NCBI RefSeq assembly: GCF_900066015.1
Contig: NZ_LN890655.1
Location: 2,458,726 to 2,522,725 of the forward strand
From: Candidatus Promineifilum breve
GTDB lineage: Bacteria > Chloroflexota > Anaerolineae > Promineifilales > Promineifilaceae
DNA: 64,000 nucleotides
Reading direction: 5' to 3'
In this document: positions 50,673 to 60,099 of the stretch, in pieces
Layout: every line of letters starts with the position of its first letter
Numbering within the stretch: position 1 is the stretch's first letter
The notes under the pieces: model-generated
What the model saw: only the letters and a program-made list of their open reading frames with translations
What the model was told of the DNA's origin: nothing
Databases searched by the model: none
Program-made: the position numbers and the translations under genes

Positions 50673-51926
50673 ATGAGTGACGATTTGAACGATCCGTTGT
50701 CCGACGAAATGGAGATCCTCAACGCGCTTCTCAACGAGGGTATCGAGCAACGTTATTTAACGTATGACCAGATTTTAGAGGCGTTACCCGAAATCGAGAA
50801 CAATATCACGCTGCTGGAAACGCTGCTCGAGGAAGCCCAGACGCTCGGTTTGGCGATCTACGAGAACGAAGAGGACATCGTGGCCGTGGCGCTGAGCGAG
50901 GATGTGGACGAGGTCGATGAGGCGCTGATCGAGGCCGAGCTGCGCGAAGCAGAGCGCGTCGTCCGCCCGGCCCGCGTGCGCTCCCACGACGCGCCGCTGT
51001 TCGACCTGAGCAACGTGCCCATCGACGACTCGGTGGGTCTCTATTTCCGCGAGATGGGCCAGCAATCGCTGCTGTCGGCCGAGGAAGAGGTACATCTGGC
51101 GATGGAGATCGAGGCCGGGCGGGCCGCGGTCGAACAACTGGAGTCGGGACAGGTCACCGACTACGAGGAGATCGGCAAGCTGGAGCACCAGCGCGAAGTG
51201 GGCGACGCCGCCCGCGCCCATCTCATCCGCGCCAACACCCGTCTGGTGGTCAGCATCGCCAAGAAGTATCGTGGCCGCGGCCTACAATTCCTCGATCTGA
51301 TCCAGGAAGGCAACGTCGGCCTGATGAAGGCGGTCGAGAAGTACGACTATCGCCGCGGCAATCGCTTCAGCACCTACGCCACGTGGTGGATTCGGCAGGC
51401 GGTGACCCGCGCCCTGGCCAACCACGGCCGCACCATCCGCATCCCGGCCCACCTCGGCGGGCGCATTAGCAAGCTCTATCAGGTGGCCCAGGAACTGGAG
51501 CAGGAGTACGGCCGCCAGCCGACGGCCGAAGAGATCGCCGAGAACATGGAACTGCCGCCCGACCGCGTGCGCTGGATGTTGCGCACCAGCCGCCAGCCGG
51601 TTCATCTGGAGCGGCCGGTGGGCGATGAGTCGGACGCCGAGTTGGGCGACTTCATCGAGGACATCGAAGCCCCCGCCCCGGCCGAGACGGTGGCTCAGAC
51701 GATGCTGACCGAGGAGATCGGCGACATCCTGGATCAACTGACGCCGCGCGAGGCGCGTATCCTGCGCCTGCGCTATGGCCTGCAAGACGGCGAATCGCGC
51801 ACGCTGAAGGAAGTGGGCGAGATGTTCGGCCTGTCGCGCGAGCGCATCCGCCAACTGGAGAAGGAGGCGCTGCGCAAGTTGCGCCATCCGAACTTTGCCG
51901 GGCATTTGCGACAGTATTTGAATTGA
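50673..51926 (+). CDS. rpoD: RNA polymerase primary-type sigma factor (SigA/RpoD)
   Basis: A 417-residue sigma-70 factor. Region 1.1 is acidic ([20 protein letters not shown]). Region 1.2 is [20 protein letters not shown]. Regions 2.1-2.4 include [20 protein letters not shown] and [20 protein letters not shown]. Region 3 follows, then region 4.2 [20 protein letters not shown] and [11 protein letters not shown]. It directs RNA polymerase to housekeeping promoters. The ATG is at 50673 after AAGGAA; a TTG-started extension is rejected. Full regions 1.1 to 4 favour a group 1 or close group 2 factor. Confidence 0.93.
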   Translation: MSDDLNDPLSDEMEILNALLNEGIEQRYLTYDQILEALPEIENNITLLETLLEEAQTLGLAIYENEEDIVAVALSEDVDEVDEALIEAELREAERVVRPARVRSHDAPLFDLSNVPIDDSVGLYFREMGQQSLLSAEEEVHLAMEIEAGRAAVEQLESGQVTDYEEIGKLEHQREVGDAARAHLIRANTRLVVSIAKKYRGRGLQFLDLIQEGNVGLMKAVEKYDYRRGNRFSTYATWWIRQAVTRALANHGRTIRIPAHLGGRISKLYQVAQELEQEYGRQPTAEEIAENMELPPDRVRWMLRTSRQPVHLERPVGDESDAELGDFIEDIEAPAPAETVAQTMLTEEIGDILDQLTPREARILRLRYGLQDGESRTLKEVGEMFGLSRERIRQLEKEALRKLRHPNFAGHLRQYLN

Positions 51927-51930
51927 GCTT

Positions 51931-51964
51931 AGAAACCGGGTTTTCAAGAAAAAACCCGGTTTCT
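51931..51964. repeat. AGAAACCGGGTTTT palindrome
   Basis: Perfect 14-base arms and a six-base loop, four bases past the rpoD stop and just before the terminator. Same family as 3852 and 28480. Confidence 0.9.
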
Positions 51965-51971
51965 AGGGGCG

Positions 51972-52002
51972 ACACCCTCTCCACCGCGGGAGGGTGTTTT
52001 TA
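51972..52002 (+). terminator. Rho-independent terminator of rpoD
   Basis: ACACCCTC pairs with GAGGGTGT and is followed by five T residues. Confidence 0.8.
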
Positions 52003-52206
52003 TTTCCGGGGCCTGACCGGGATTGGGCCGCCGGCGGGGCGGATTGTTTTACGCAATGTTCACACCGGTTTCACAACCCATTTCTCCGGATTGGGGCCGG
52101 ATATGATAAGTTGGTACTGGTTGGGTGGCGCGCCGTGTCCGGCGCCTGCCTGGCCCGACCGGCGCGCGCGTCGGGTGTTCGAGCGAGGGGTCTGCAGACC
52201 GGGGTT

Positions 52207-53052
52207 ATGACACAAATGAAGTCGGAACCAATAATAATCGAGCCGGTTAACGGCTGGCAGGTCATCAACTGGCGGGAGTTACGCGATTATCGCGACCTCT
52301 TCCGCTTTCTGATCGACCGCGACATCAAGGTGCTCTATAAGCAAACGGTGCTGGGGTTCGGTTGGGCCGTCCTGCGGCCGTTGCTGAGCATGATCATCTT
52401 CACCGTCATCTTCGGCAATCTGGCCCAGGTGGACAGCGACGGCGTGCCCTATGCCATCTTCAGCTACGTCGCCCTCGTGCCATGGCTCTACTTTTCCACG
52501 GCGCTGTCGTCGTCGGCGCTCAGCCTGGTCAACAATACCGACATGCTGACCAAGATCTATTTTCCGCGGCTGGTCTTTCCGATGACGCCGGTCGTCTCCA
52601 AGCTGGTCGATTTCGCCGTCTCTTTCGTCATCGTCTTCGCCCTCATGGCCTGGTTTCGCATCCACCCGACGATAGGTATGATCTATTTGCCCTTGCTCGT
52701 GGCCCTGATGATGCTGACCGCCGCCGGATTGGGGTTGTGGTTCGCGGCCATGTCGGTGCAATACCGCGACGTGAAACACGCGATGCCATTTCTGACCCAG
52801 ATATTGATGTATGCCGCCCCGGTGGTGTGGTCGGGTTCGCTCATCGCCGAGCGCTTCGGCCAGACAGGGCGCTACCTGTTCGGCCTCTACCCGATGGTCG
52901 GGGTTATCGAGGGCTTTCGCTCGGCTTTGCTGGGAACCGTGCCGATGCCTTGGGACATGATCGCCATAGGCGCGGTTTCGGCGTTGGTGCTGTTTGTCAC
53001 CGGCCTGTTCTACTTCCGGCGCATGGAATCGACCTTCGCGGACGTGGCCTGA
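52207..53052 (+). CDS. wzm: ABC-2 type polysaccharide export permease (Wzm-like)
   Basis: A 281-residue membrane protein with about six helices and the ABC-2 permease pattern (ELRDYRDLFRFLIDRDIKVL, YKQTVLGFGWAVLRPLLSMI, VQYRDVKHAMPFLTQILMYA, GLYPMVGVIEGFRSALLG). It would form the channel for exporting a lipid-linked surface glycan. The start at 52207 is taken because the upstream part of the frame covers repeat and non-coding sequence. Its ATPase partner is the Wzt-like protein two genes downstream. It opens the glycan cluster. Confidence 0.9.
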   Translation: MTQMKSEPIIIEPVNGWQVINWRELRDYRDLFRFLIDRDIKVLYKQTVLGFGWAVLRPLLSMIIFTVIFGNLAQVDSDGVPYAIFSYVALVPWLYFSTALSSSALSLVNNTDMLTKIYFPRLVFPMTPVVSKLVDFAVSFVIVFALMAWFRIHPTIGMIYLPLLVALMMLTAAGLGLWFAAMSVQYRDVKHAMPFLTQILMYAAPVVWSGSLIAERFGQTGRYLFGLYPMVGVIEGFRSALLGTVPMPWDMIAIGAVSALVLFVTGLFYFRRMESTFADVA

Positions 53053-53080
53053 GCGCCGACCGCCGGACTATGGAATTGAT

Positions 53081-53947
53081 ATGCTACAGGATTTGATCTA
53101 CGATGTGGGCATGGCCGACGGTCAAGACACCGCCTATTATCTCGCGCGCGGTTTTCGCGTGGTGGCCGTGGAGGCCAGCCCGCTGCTGGCCGACGAGGCG
53201 CGCCGGCGCTTTGCGGCGCAACAACAGGCCGGTCGCCTCGTCATCCTGGAAAACGCCATCGCCGCCACCGAGGAAACGCGGCCGTTCTGGATCTACGACG
53301 GCTATCCGGAGTGGAACTCGTTCGATGCGGCCCGGGCCGAGCAGGTCGGTATCGCCCATCACCAAGTGGACGTCGCCTGTCGGACGTTTGACTCCATCCT
53401 GTGGGCGCATGGTGTGCCCTATTACCTGAAAATCGACATCGAAGGTGCCGACCATCTCTGTATCGCGGCTCTCTCCGCAGACGATTTGCCGGCTTACGTG
53501 TCATTCGAGAAGAATGAGACCTGGCCCCAGTCGTTGGCCCATCTGCGAGACCTGGGCTATCGCCGCTTCAAATGCATTGGCCAGAAACATTTTCGAGCCG
53601 TGGAGATTGAGCGCGATCGCCACCAACGGGCGATGGAACGCGTCCAGCGAGTCTACACCGGCACCAGCGGCGACAGCTTTTCCGCCCGACTCCTGCGCCG
53701 CGCCGGCCTGCGCGATATGGCCAAAGAACGCTTTAGTCGCTCCCGGCAGATTGGTGGAGTGGCCTTTGCCCACGGCAGTTCGGGGCCATTTGGCGAGGAT
53801 ACCCGCGGTCGCTGGCAGAGTTACGTGGAGATGGCGGCAACGCTGGAATATTTCGACGACCGCTTTGCTCGTGGTCGGCGCAGCGCCTTTTGGGGCGACA
53901 CCCACAAGGCGTGGTCATTCTGGGCCGACATCCATGCGGCCATCTGA
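53081..53947 (+). CDS. FkbM-like SAM-dependent methyltransferase
   Basis: A 288-residue protein. LIYDVGMADGQDTAYYLARG (motif I) and VVAVEASPLLADEARRRF identify the FkbM-like branch, followed by KIDIEGADHLCIAAL. The family O-methylates sugars and related compounds. The extended C-terminus (RRAGLRDMAKERFSRSR) is not recognised. It sits between the export permease and the ATPase, so it probably modifies the exported glycan. The ATG at 53081 is in frame with the family start. Confidence 0.87.
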   Translation: MLQDLIYDVGMADGQDTAYYLARGFRVVAVEASPLLADEARRRFAAQQQAGRLVILENAIAATEETRPFWIYDGYPEWNSFDAARAEQVGIAHHQVDVACRTFDSILWAHGVPYYLKIDIEGADHLCIAALSADDLPAYVSFEKNETWPQSLAHLRDLGYRRFKCIGQKHFRAVEIERDRHQRAMERVQRVYTGTSGDSFSARLLRRAGLRDMAKERFSRSRQIGGVAFAHGSSGPFGEDTRGRWQSYVEMAATLEYFDDRFARGRRSAFWGDTHKAWSFWADIHAAI

Positions 53948-53972
53948 CGAGAAGGCGATTTAGAGAAGGTTT

Positions 53973-55256
53973 ATGAAAATCAGCACAAACGGCAATCGGT
54001 CGCGTTCGGCGGCCATTGAGGTTAAAGGCTTATCGAAACAGTACCACATCGGCCTGCCCGAGCAGCGGTCCGATTCGCTGTTGCAATCGGCTTTTGCCTG
54101 GGTGGGGGCACCGGTTGCCAATTTTCGTCGCCTGCGGCGGCAGGGCCAGCTCAGCGCCGACACCGCCGCCGACGTGATCTGGGCCTTGCGCGACGTGACG
54201 TTCACCGTCGAGCGCGGCGAAGTCATCGGCATCATCGGCCGTAATGGCGCGGGCAAGAGCACTCTGCTCAAAATCCTGTCGCGCATCACGCCGCCGTCCA
54301 CGGGACGAATCACACTCAACGGTCGCGTCTCCAGCCTGCTTGAAGTGGGCACCGGCTTCCACCCCGAACTAACCGGACGCGAGAACGTCTACCTGAACGG
54401 CACGATTCTGGGCATGCGTAAGGCCGAAGTGGACCGCAAATTCGATGAGATCGTGGCCTTCGCCGAGGTAGAGAAGTTCATCGACACGCCGGTGAAGCGT
54501 TACAGCAGCGGCATGCGCGTGCGGCTGGCCTTCGCCGTGTCGGCCCATCTAGAGTCGGAGATATTGCTCGTCGATGAGGTGCTGGCCGTTGGCGACGCCG
54601 CATTCCAGGCCAAGTGCCTCAACAAGATGGATGGTGTGTCCCAATCGGGCCGGACGGTGCTGTTCGTCAGCCATAATATGCAGGTAATGGCCCAGTTATG
54701 CCGCCGGTTGCTGTTGCTGGATGGCGGCCGGCTCGTGGCCGAGGGCGCGCCGGCGGCTATCATTGGCCGCTACCTCGATGACGCCCTGGTGACCACCACC
54801 CTTGATCCGCTGCAATTGGGCGAAGAGGTGCGCGTCAACCGCCTGAGCGTGACCCAGAACGGCGCGCCGGCCGGTGAGTTCCTTGACAGCGGCCGGCCGT
54901 TTGAGATCCACGTGAATTATGAGGTATTGCGCTCGCTGCGTAACCTGCTGCTGGGCTTCAACGTGGTCACCGGCGACGGCACATCTCTCTTCCGTACCTA
55001 TGATATGCTGGCCTATGGGCTGGGCGAGCGAGCGCCGGGGGCCTATGAGTCGGTCTTTCAATTGCCCGGCGGGCTGCTGCCGGCGGGCCATTACTTCTTC
55101 GAGGTGGTCGTCGGCATCCATCGCCTGCGCTGGCTGAGCAAGGGCGACATCCGCTTGCGACTCAATCTAAGCGGGGCGCGCGAATGGGACGTTGATTTTC
55201 CCGGCGTCGTGTCGCCCGTCGGCAACTGGACGGTATTACCCAATGGTCATGTCTAA
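53973..55256 (+). CDS. wzt: Polysaccharide export ATPase with C-terminal glycan-recognition domain (Wzt-like)
   Basis: A 427-residue protein. The ABC ATPase has Walker A GIIGRNGAGKSTLLKILSR, the signature KRYSSGMRVRLAFAV, Walker B EILLVDEVLAVGDAAFQAKC, and SHNMQVMAQLC. The last 150 residues form a Wzt_C-type beta-sandwich (FNVVTGDGTSLFRTYDMLAY). In characterised Wzt proteins that domain recognises a terminal modification, often a methyl or phosphate cap, before export. This fits the methyltransferases around it. It pairs with the upstream permease. Confidence 0.92.
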   Translation: MKISTNGNRSRSAAIEVKGLSKQYHIGLPEQRSDSLLQSAFAWVGAPVANFRRLRRQGQLSADTAADVIWALRDVTFTVERGEVIGIIGRNGAGKSTLLKILSRITPPSTGRITLNGRVSSLLEVGTGFHPELTGRENVYLNGTILGMRKAEVDRKFDEIVAFAEVEKFIDTPVKRYSSGMRVRLAFAVSAHLESEILLVDEVLAVGDAAFQAKCLNKMDGVSQSGRTVLFVSHNMQVMAQLCRRLLLLDGGRLVAEGAPAAIIGRYLDDALVTTTLDPLQLGEEVRVNRLSVTQNGAPAGEFLDSGRPFEIHVNYEVLRSLRNLLLGFNVVTGDGTSLFRTYDMLAYGLGERAPGAYESVFQLPGGLLPAGHYFFEVVVGIHRLRWLSKGDIRLRLNLSGAREWDVDFPGVVSPVGNWTVLPNGHV

Positions 55257-56049
55257 GTTCTACTGGCTTGCCCACCGGCGCTACGTTGAAAACAACCGTA
55301 TGCGCTGGCACGCGGAGACGGCCGACGAGGCCTTCTGGCTGGGCTACTGGCAATCTCATGTCAACGTCGCCTACTTCGAGCGGGCTGAAAAAACCGACTT
55401 GGGGATGGACGAGTTGGGCGCTCTATTGTTGAAAGCAATGCCCGCCGACGGTCGCCACCTGGAAGCGGGCTGTGGCGCCGGCTACTGGGTGGCGGCCCTG
55501 CGCGCCGCCGGGCGGAACGTCGAGGGCATCGAATACTCGCGCCCGCTGGTCGAACTGGTCAACGCGGTCTACCCGCAATTGCCGGTGGGCTATGGCGATG
55601 CCCTGGCGATTGACTGCCCCGACAATACCTATGCTTCCTATCTTTCCTTCGGCGTGGTGGAGCACCGCCGGGAGGGGCCGGAGCCGTTTCTGGCGGAGGC
55701 TTTCCGGGTGTTGCGGCCGGGTGGACGGATTCTGATCACCGTGCCCTATCTGGGCCGCGTGCGTGGGCTCAAAGCCCGCCTCGGTGTCTACGAAAGCCAT
55801 CCGCCGACGCAGCCATTTTTCCAGTACGGCTTTAGCGCCGGCGATTTCGGCGCGTTGCTGCGCGACGCGGGCTTCGAGATCGAGTATACCCGGCCGCTCT
55901 CCATCCACCGGCTGTTGCTGGAGGAGATCGGCCCTTATCGTTGGCTCTACGACCGGATTGGCAGCGCTGCCTGGCGGGCAGCGGTGCACCGGCTGCTGGG
56001 TGGCCGCGACGGCCACATGCTGCTGACCGTCGGCCACAAGCCGGCCTGA
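55243..56049 (+). CDS. Class I SAM-dependent methyltransferase of glycan cluster
   Basis: A 268-residue methyltransferase: HLEAGCGAGYWVAALRAAGR (motif I), VEGIEYSRPLVELV, SYLSFGVVEHRREGPEPFLA and LRPGGRILITVPYLG. The start overlaps the end of the wzt gene by 14 bases (ATG at 55249 is an alternative), so translation is coupled. Its substrate is probably the glycan or its lipid carrier, by context only. Confidence 0.87.
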   Translation: MVMSKFYWLAHRRYVENNRMRWHAETADEAFWLGYWQSHVNVAYFERAEKTDLGMDELGALLLKAMPADGRHLEAGCGAGYWVAALRAAGRNVEGIEYSRPLVELVNAVYPQLPVGYGDALAIDCPDNTYASYLSFGVVEHRREGPEPFLAEAFRVLRPGGRILITVPYLGRVRGLKARLGVYESHPPTQPFFQYGFSAGDFGALLRDAGFEIEYTRPLSIHRLLLEEIGPYRWLYDRIGSAAWRAAVHRLLGGRDGHMLLTVGHKPA

Positions 56050-56072
56050 ACGGTATTAGAGGATATTGACTT

Positions 56073-57944
56073 ATGTGTGGCATCAGCGGCGAACTCCAGT
56101 TCCACGACGGCCCAGCCCGCGACGCGGCGGTGATCGACCATATCAGCGCACTCATGGCCCGGCGTGGCCCCGACGACGCCGGGCTGTGGCGCGACGCCGA
56201 TCATGTCTGGCTGGCCTTTCGCCGCCTGGCAATCCTTGACTTGTCACCCGCCGGCCACCAGCCGATGCTGACCGCCGACGGCCGTTATGCCCTGGTCTTC
56301 AATGGCGAGGTCTACAATTTCGCCGAATTGCGGGGCGAGTTGGAACGGCGGGGCGTGGCCTTTCGCTCGTCGGGCGATACGGAAGTGGTGCTCCAGGCGC
56401 TGGTCCACTGGGGAACGTCGGCCCTGGATCGATTCAACGGTATGTTCGCCCTGGCTTTCTATGACCGGCGTGAGCGCGCCATGCTGTTGGCCCGCGACCA
56501 CGCCGGAATCAAGCCGATCTACTACCTCCTGGGCGATGACGGGCTGTTTTTTGCCTCGCAATACGATCAGATTTTGGCCCATCCCTGGCGGGCGGGGCTG
56601 CCGGTGTCGGCCGACGGTCTGGCGCTCTATCTGCGCCTGGGCTACATCCCCGCGCCGCAGGCCATCCTGGAGCGCACTCACATGCTGGAGCCGGGCAGTT
56701 GGTTGCGGGTGACGGCCGAGGGGCGCGTCAATCGCGGCGTCTATTACGCCTTCCCGGTCTTCCAGCCGCCCGACCTGCGCGGCGAAGCGGCCCACGAGGC
56801 CGTGGCGGCCGCCGTGGCCGCCGCCGTCAAACGCCAGATGATCAGCGACGTGCCGTTGGGCGCGTTTCTGTCCGGCGGCATCGATTCCCCCCTGGTGGCG
56901 GCCAAGATGCAAGCCGCCGCGGATCGCCCGGTGCGGGCCTATACTATCGGCAGCGCCGGCAGCCCGTTCGACGAGTCGGCCGCCGCCGCCGCCTATGCCG
57001 GGGCGCTGGGCCTCGACCACGTTCTGGAACAGTTCACGCCCGACCAGGCCCTCGATTGGCTGGACGATGTGGTGGCGGCCTGTGGCGAGCCGTTCGCCGA
57101 TCACTCCATCTTCCCGACCCTGATGGTCTCGCAGTTGGCCCGGCGCGACATGACCGTCGCCCTTTCCGGCGACGGCGGCGACGAGTTATTCTGGGGCTAT
57201 GCCGAGCGCTTCGGTTCGATCCTGCGGCGCGCCGCCGAATTTCGCGAGCCGTACTGGCTGCGTAGCGCGCGGGCCGGCGTCCGGCGTGTCGCCGATGGCG
57301 GCGACGAACACCGCTATCTGCGCTGGCCAACCATTGGCGATTGGCAGCGCGGCAAGCATTCGCTCATCCTGCCGGAGACGCTGGCCGCGGTGTTCGTCGA
57401 GCCGCCGCCCTGGCCCACCGGGGTGACGCTCTACGACTACGACGGCTGGCAACCCGACGCCACGGCCCAATGGCTGCGCTGGAATGAGTTCACCGGCCAT
57501 CTGGCCAAAGTGCTGCTCAAGGTCGATCGCGCCGGCATGGCCAACTCGCTAGAGGTGCGCGTGCCGTTGCTCGATCGGGAAGTGATCGCCGTGGCCGCGC
57601 GCGTCGATTGGCGCTCCTGCCTCGACCTGCGCGACGGGCGAGGCAAGCTGCCCTTGCGCCGGGCGTTGGGCCGCCACATCGGCGCCCAGACCCAGGCCAA
57701 GCGCGGTTTCCAGATTCCCATGGCCGAATGGTTTCGCGGCCCGCTCCACGTCGTCTTCGGCGATGTACTGTTGGGTCGCGACGAATTGCTGGGCCTGCCG
57801 TTGAATCGGCCGGCGCTGGAGCGCTTGCTGGCCGACCATACCACGGGGCGGGAAGACCTGAGCCGCAGCCTGTGGAGCCTTCTCAGTTTGGGGCTATGGA
57901 ATGACCGGCACCTGGAGCCGGCAATGGCGGGCCGGCCGGTCTGA
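56073..57944 (+). CDS. asnB: Asparagine synthetase (glutamine-hydrolysing)
   Basis: A 623-residue protein. The N-terminal glutaminase has the catalytic Cys at position 2 (MCGISGELQFHDG), FNGEVYNFAEL and SSGDTEVVLQAL. The synthetase domain has the PP-loop SGGIDSPLVAAKM and SGDGGDELFWGY. In glycan clusters, AsnB homologues often amidate uronic acids or amino sugars instead of making free asparagine; AsnB-type amidation here is inference. The last residues and the TGA stop overlap a palindromic repeat. Confidence 0.92.
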   Translation: MCGISGELQFHDGPARDAAVIDHISALMARRGPDDAGLWRDADHVWLAFRRLAILDLSPAGHQPMLTADGRYALVFNGEVYNFAELRGELERRGVAFRSSGDTEVVLQALVHWGTSALDRFNGMFALAFYDRRERAMLLARDHAGIKPIYYLLGDDGLFFASQYDQILAHPWRAGLPVSADGLALYLRLGYIPAPQAILERTHMLEPGSWLRVTAEGRVNRGVYYAFPVFQPPDLRGEAAHEAVAAAVAAAVKRQMISDVPLGAFLSGGIDSPLVAAKMQAAADRPVRAYTIGSAGSPFDESAAAAAYAGALGLDHVLEQFTPDQALDWLDDVVAACGEPFADHSIFPTLMVSQLARRDMTVALSGDGGDELFWGYAERFGSILRRAAEFREPYWLRSARAGVRRVADGGDEHRYLRWPTIGDWQRGKHSLILPETLAAVFVEPPPWPTGVTLYDYDGWQPDATAQWLRWNEFTGHLAKVLLKVDRAGMANSLEVRVPLLDREVIAVAARVDWRSCLDLRDGRGKLPLRRALGRHIGAQTQAKRGFQIPMAEWFRGPLHVVFGDVLLGRDELLGLPLNRPALERLLADHTTGREDLSRSLWSLLSLGLWNDRHLEPAMAGRPV

Positions 57945-57957
57945 CCGGTCAGACCGG
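57936..57957. repeat. ACCGGTC palindrome at the asnB stop
   Basis: A perfect 22-base palindrome of GGTCTGACC and GGTCAGACC units. It encodes the last Pro-Val codons and the TGA stop of the asnB-like gene. Confidence 0.85.
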
Positions 57958-58010
57958 TCTGATAGGCGGCCGTCGCCCGTGAGCATTCGAGATAAACGAG
58001 GGACAAGCTT

Positions 58011-58826
58011 ATGACAGAGACAACGACCGAAGAGTTGCGTGGAGTGGCCCGATCGATACGACGCGTCATTCAGCCAACGACAACTACCGATTTACTGGGC
58101 GTCACCTATACCCTGCGGCGAGAGGCGCGGCCGCAAGGCCCTGATCGTGACTACGCGGTGCTCAAGGCGCTGGCAACGGGCCGGCGTTGTGTGCTGGATG
58201 TCGGCGCCAATCTGGGCCTGACAGCCTTACTGATGACGTCGACGATGGCCCCCGACGGGCGGCTTTTCGCCTTCGAGACCTCGGAAGAGGCTTGCCGTAT
58301 CATCGGTGACAACGCCGCGCTCAACGGTCTGGCCGACCGCATCGTGGTCGTCAACGCGCTCATCGCCGAGCGCTCCGGCCTGACCATTGATTTTTATGGC
58401 GACTCCTTCTCCGGCGGGGCCTCGATCATCCCCGGCTATCTGGCTCACAACCGGCCGTTGCGCAAGGCGACGATGGCCCTGGATGATTTCGTGGCCGACT
58501 GCGGCTGCGCGCCGGACCTGCTCAAAATTGACGTCGAGGGGGCGGAACTGCGCGTATTGGCGGGTTTGAACCAGACAATGGCCGTTCACCGACCGTTGCT
58601 GTTCGTTGAATTGCATAGTTGGGGCGACGTGACCATCCCCAACACGGTCGCGCGCCTGCTGGAGCAACTCGCCCCGTTGGCTTATCGCCTGATCTACCTG
58701 CGCCACAAGGCTGTCGTCGACGACCCGGCCGTCTTTGCCGGGCGCGGACGCTGCCACGTATTGCTGTGCCCGAACGAGTCATCATTCTTTGATGAGTTAG
58801 CGATGTTGGATACGACGGGCCTCTAG
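58011..58826 (+). CDS. FkbM-family methyltransferase
   Basis: A 271-residue protein with motif I CVLDVGANLGLTALLMTSTM, FAFETSEEACRIIGDNAAL, ATMALDDFVADCGCAPDLLK and KIDVEGAELRVLAGL, the canonical FkbM pattern. It would O-methylate a sugar or an amide-containing substituent. It is the third methyltransferase of the cluster, in the same orientation. Confidence 0.9.
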   Translation: MTETTTEELRGVARSIRRVIQPTTTTDLLGVTYTLRREARPQGPDRDYAVLKALATGRRCVLDVGANLGLTALLMTSTMAPDGRLFAFETSEEACRIIGDNAALNGLADRIVVVNALIAERSGLTIDFYGDSFSGGASIIPGYLAHNRPLRKATMALDDFVADCGCAPDLLKIDVEGAELRVLAGLNQTMAVHRPLLFVELHSWGDVTIPNTVARLLEQLAPLAYRLIYLRHKAVVDDPAVFAGRGRCHVLLCPNESSFFDELAMLDTTGL

Positions 58827-58860
58827 CGACAAAGCAGATTTTGTGGATTATAGGCTCAAA

Positions 58861-60099
58861 ATGCGAACCCAGACCAGGCTTCAGAATCCTATGCGCGAGG
58901 CGCTCCGGGAAACAGACCCACACCCGGCGGGTGGCTATCTGCCCAACCGGTGGCTGACGGTCGCTCTCCTGCTGGCCGCTCTGGTGTTGGCGGGCCGCCT
59001 GATGGGGCTGGGGGACGCGCTGGATGATGTCCTGGTGAACCCACCGCTGGTGAAGGCGGCGATGCGCGTCGGCGGCGCGCCCGCGGCGGCCGGTGACGCA
59101 ATCACTTCGCCTGCGGCCCCCACCGGCGTGCAGGCGCGCGCCCTGGCCCAGATCGCCCAGGCCACCGGCCAGCGCGCCACGGTAGAAATATGGCTGCGCC
59201 GCGCTCTTAGAGATCCCCAATCCGCCTATCTGGCCCAGTTTGAGCTATGCCGTCTCTATTGGCAAGAGGGCCGACGGGATAAAGCCACCGAAGCCTGCCG
59301 CGCCACGAAAGCGTCGGCCGCCTACTGGCTCGAACACGGCTACCTCGCCGACCAGCACGGTGATCGCGCCGAAGCCCTGGCCTATTTCCAGATGGCCGGT
59401 AACGTGGAGCCGGCGCTCATCGCCGCCTGGCAGCACGCGGGCCATGCGCTGTTCGCCTTTGAACGGTATGACGAGGCCATTCAAGCCTACGAGCGCGTCC
59501 TGGCCCTCGATCCGTCGCCCACGGCCGATGTCGTTCATGCCCTCGGTCAGGCCTATCTGTCGGCAGGCAATCCCACGTTGGCCCGCGACGTGCTCGATCG
59601 AGGTTTGCTGATCTACCCCAATCAGCGCGAATTTTTCCTGGTGATGGCCGAGACGTATCGCCAGGAAGCCGACCTGGCGACGGCCGATGGCTGGTATGGG
59701 CGCATTTTGCAGCGCTGGCCGAATGATGCCCGGACGTGGGCGTACCGGGCGGAAGTGGCGGCGGCCGAAGGACGTTGGGTCGATGCCCTGACTTTCCTGC
59801 AAGAGGCCACCACCAACCAGCCTGAAGACGTCGGCTACTGGCAGGCGCTGGCCGCCGCCGCGGCCAAGGCTGAAAACGTGTCGGTGGCGACGGATGCCCA
59901 TGAGCGCGTCATGGCCCTGCGCCCCAACGACCCGGGCGTCTGGCTGCAAGCGGGCCGGTTCCTGGCCCAGACGGATCAGGCCGGCCCGGCGCGCGCCGTT
60001 CTGGCGCACGTTCTGGTCCTGCAGGCCGATAACGATGAGGCCGCGGCCCTGCTGGCTACTCTGGATGACCCCACGGGGCAGGGACAGGGATCACAATGA
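58861..60099 (+). CDS. Membrane-anchored TPR protein of glycan cluster
   Basis: A 412-residue protein. An N-terminal membrane anchor (LTVALLLAALVLAGRLMGLG) is followed by about eight TPR-like helical pairs (AYLAQFELCRLYWQEGRRDK, IAAWQHAGHALFAFERYDEA, GVWLQAGRFLAQTDQAGPAR), predicted to be outside the cytoplasm. Such proteins can act as scaffolds for glycan assembly. The ATG at 58861 is preferred over a GTG at 58843. Its stop overlaps the next gene by four bases (ATGA). Confidence 0.8.
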   Translation: MRTQTRLQNPMREALRETDPHPAGGYLPNRWLTVALLLAALVLAGRLMGLGDALDDVLVNPPLVKAAMRVGGAPAAAGDAITSPAAPTGVQARALAQIAQATGQRATVEIWLRRALRDPQSAYLAQFELCRLYWQEGRRDKATEACRATKASAAYWLEHGYLADQHGDRAEALAYFQMAGNVEPALIAAWQHAGHALFAFERYDEAIQAYERVLALDPSPTADVVHALGQAYLSAGNPTLARDVLDRGLLIYPNQREFFLVMAETYRQEADLATADGWYGRILQRWPNDARTWAYRAEVAAAEGRWVDALTFLQEATTNQPEDVGYWQALAAAAAKAENVSVATDAHERVMALRPNDPGVWLQAGRFLAQTDQAGPARAVLAHVLVLQADNDEAAALLATLDDPTGQGQGSQ

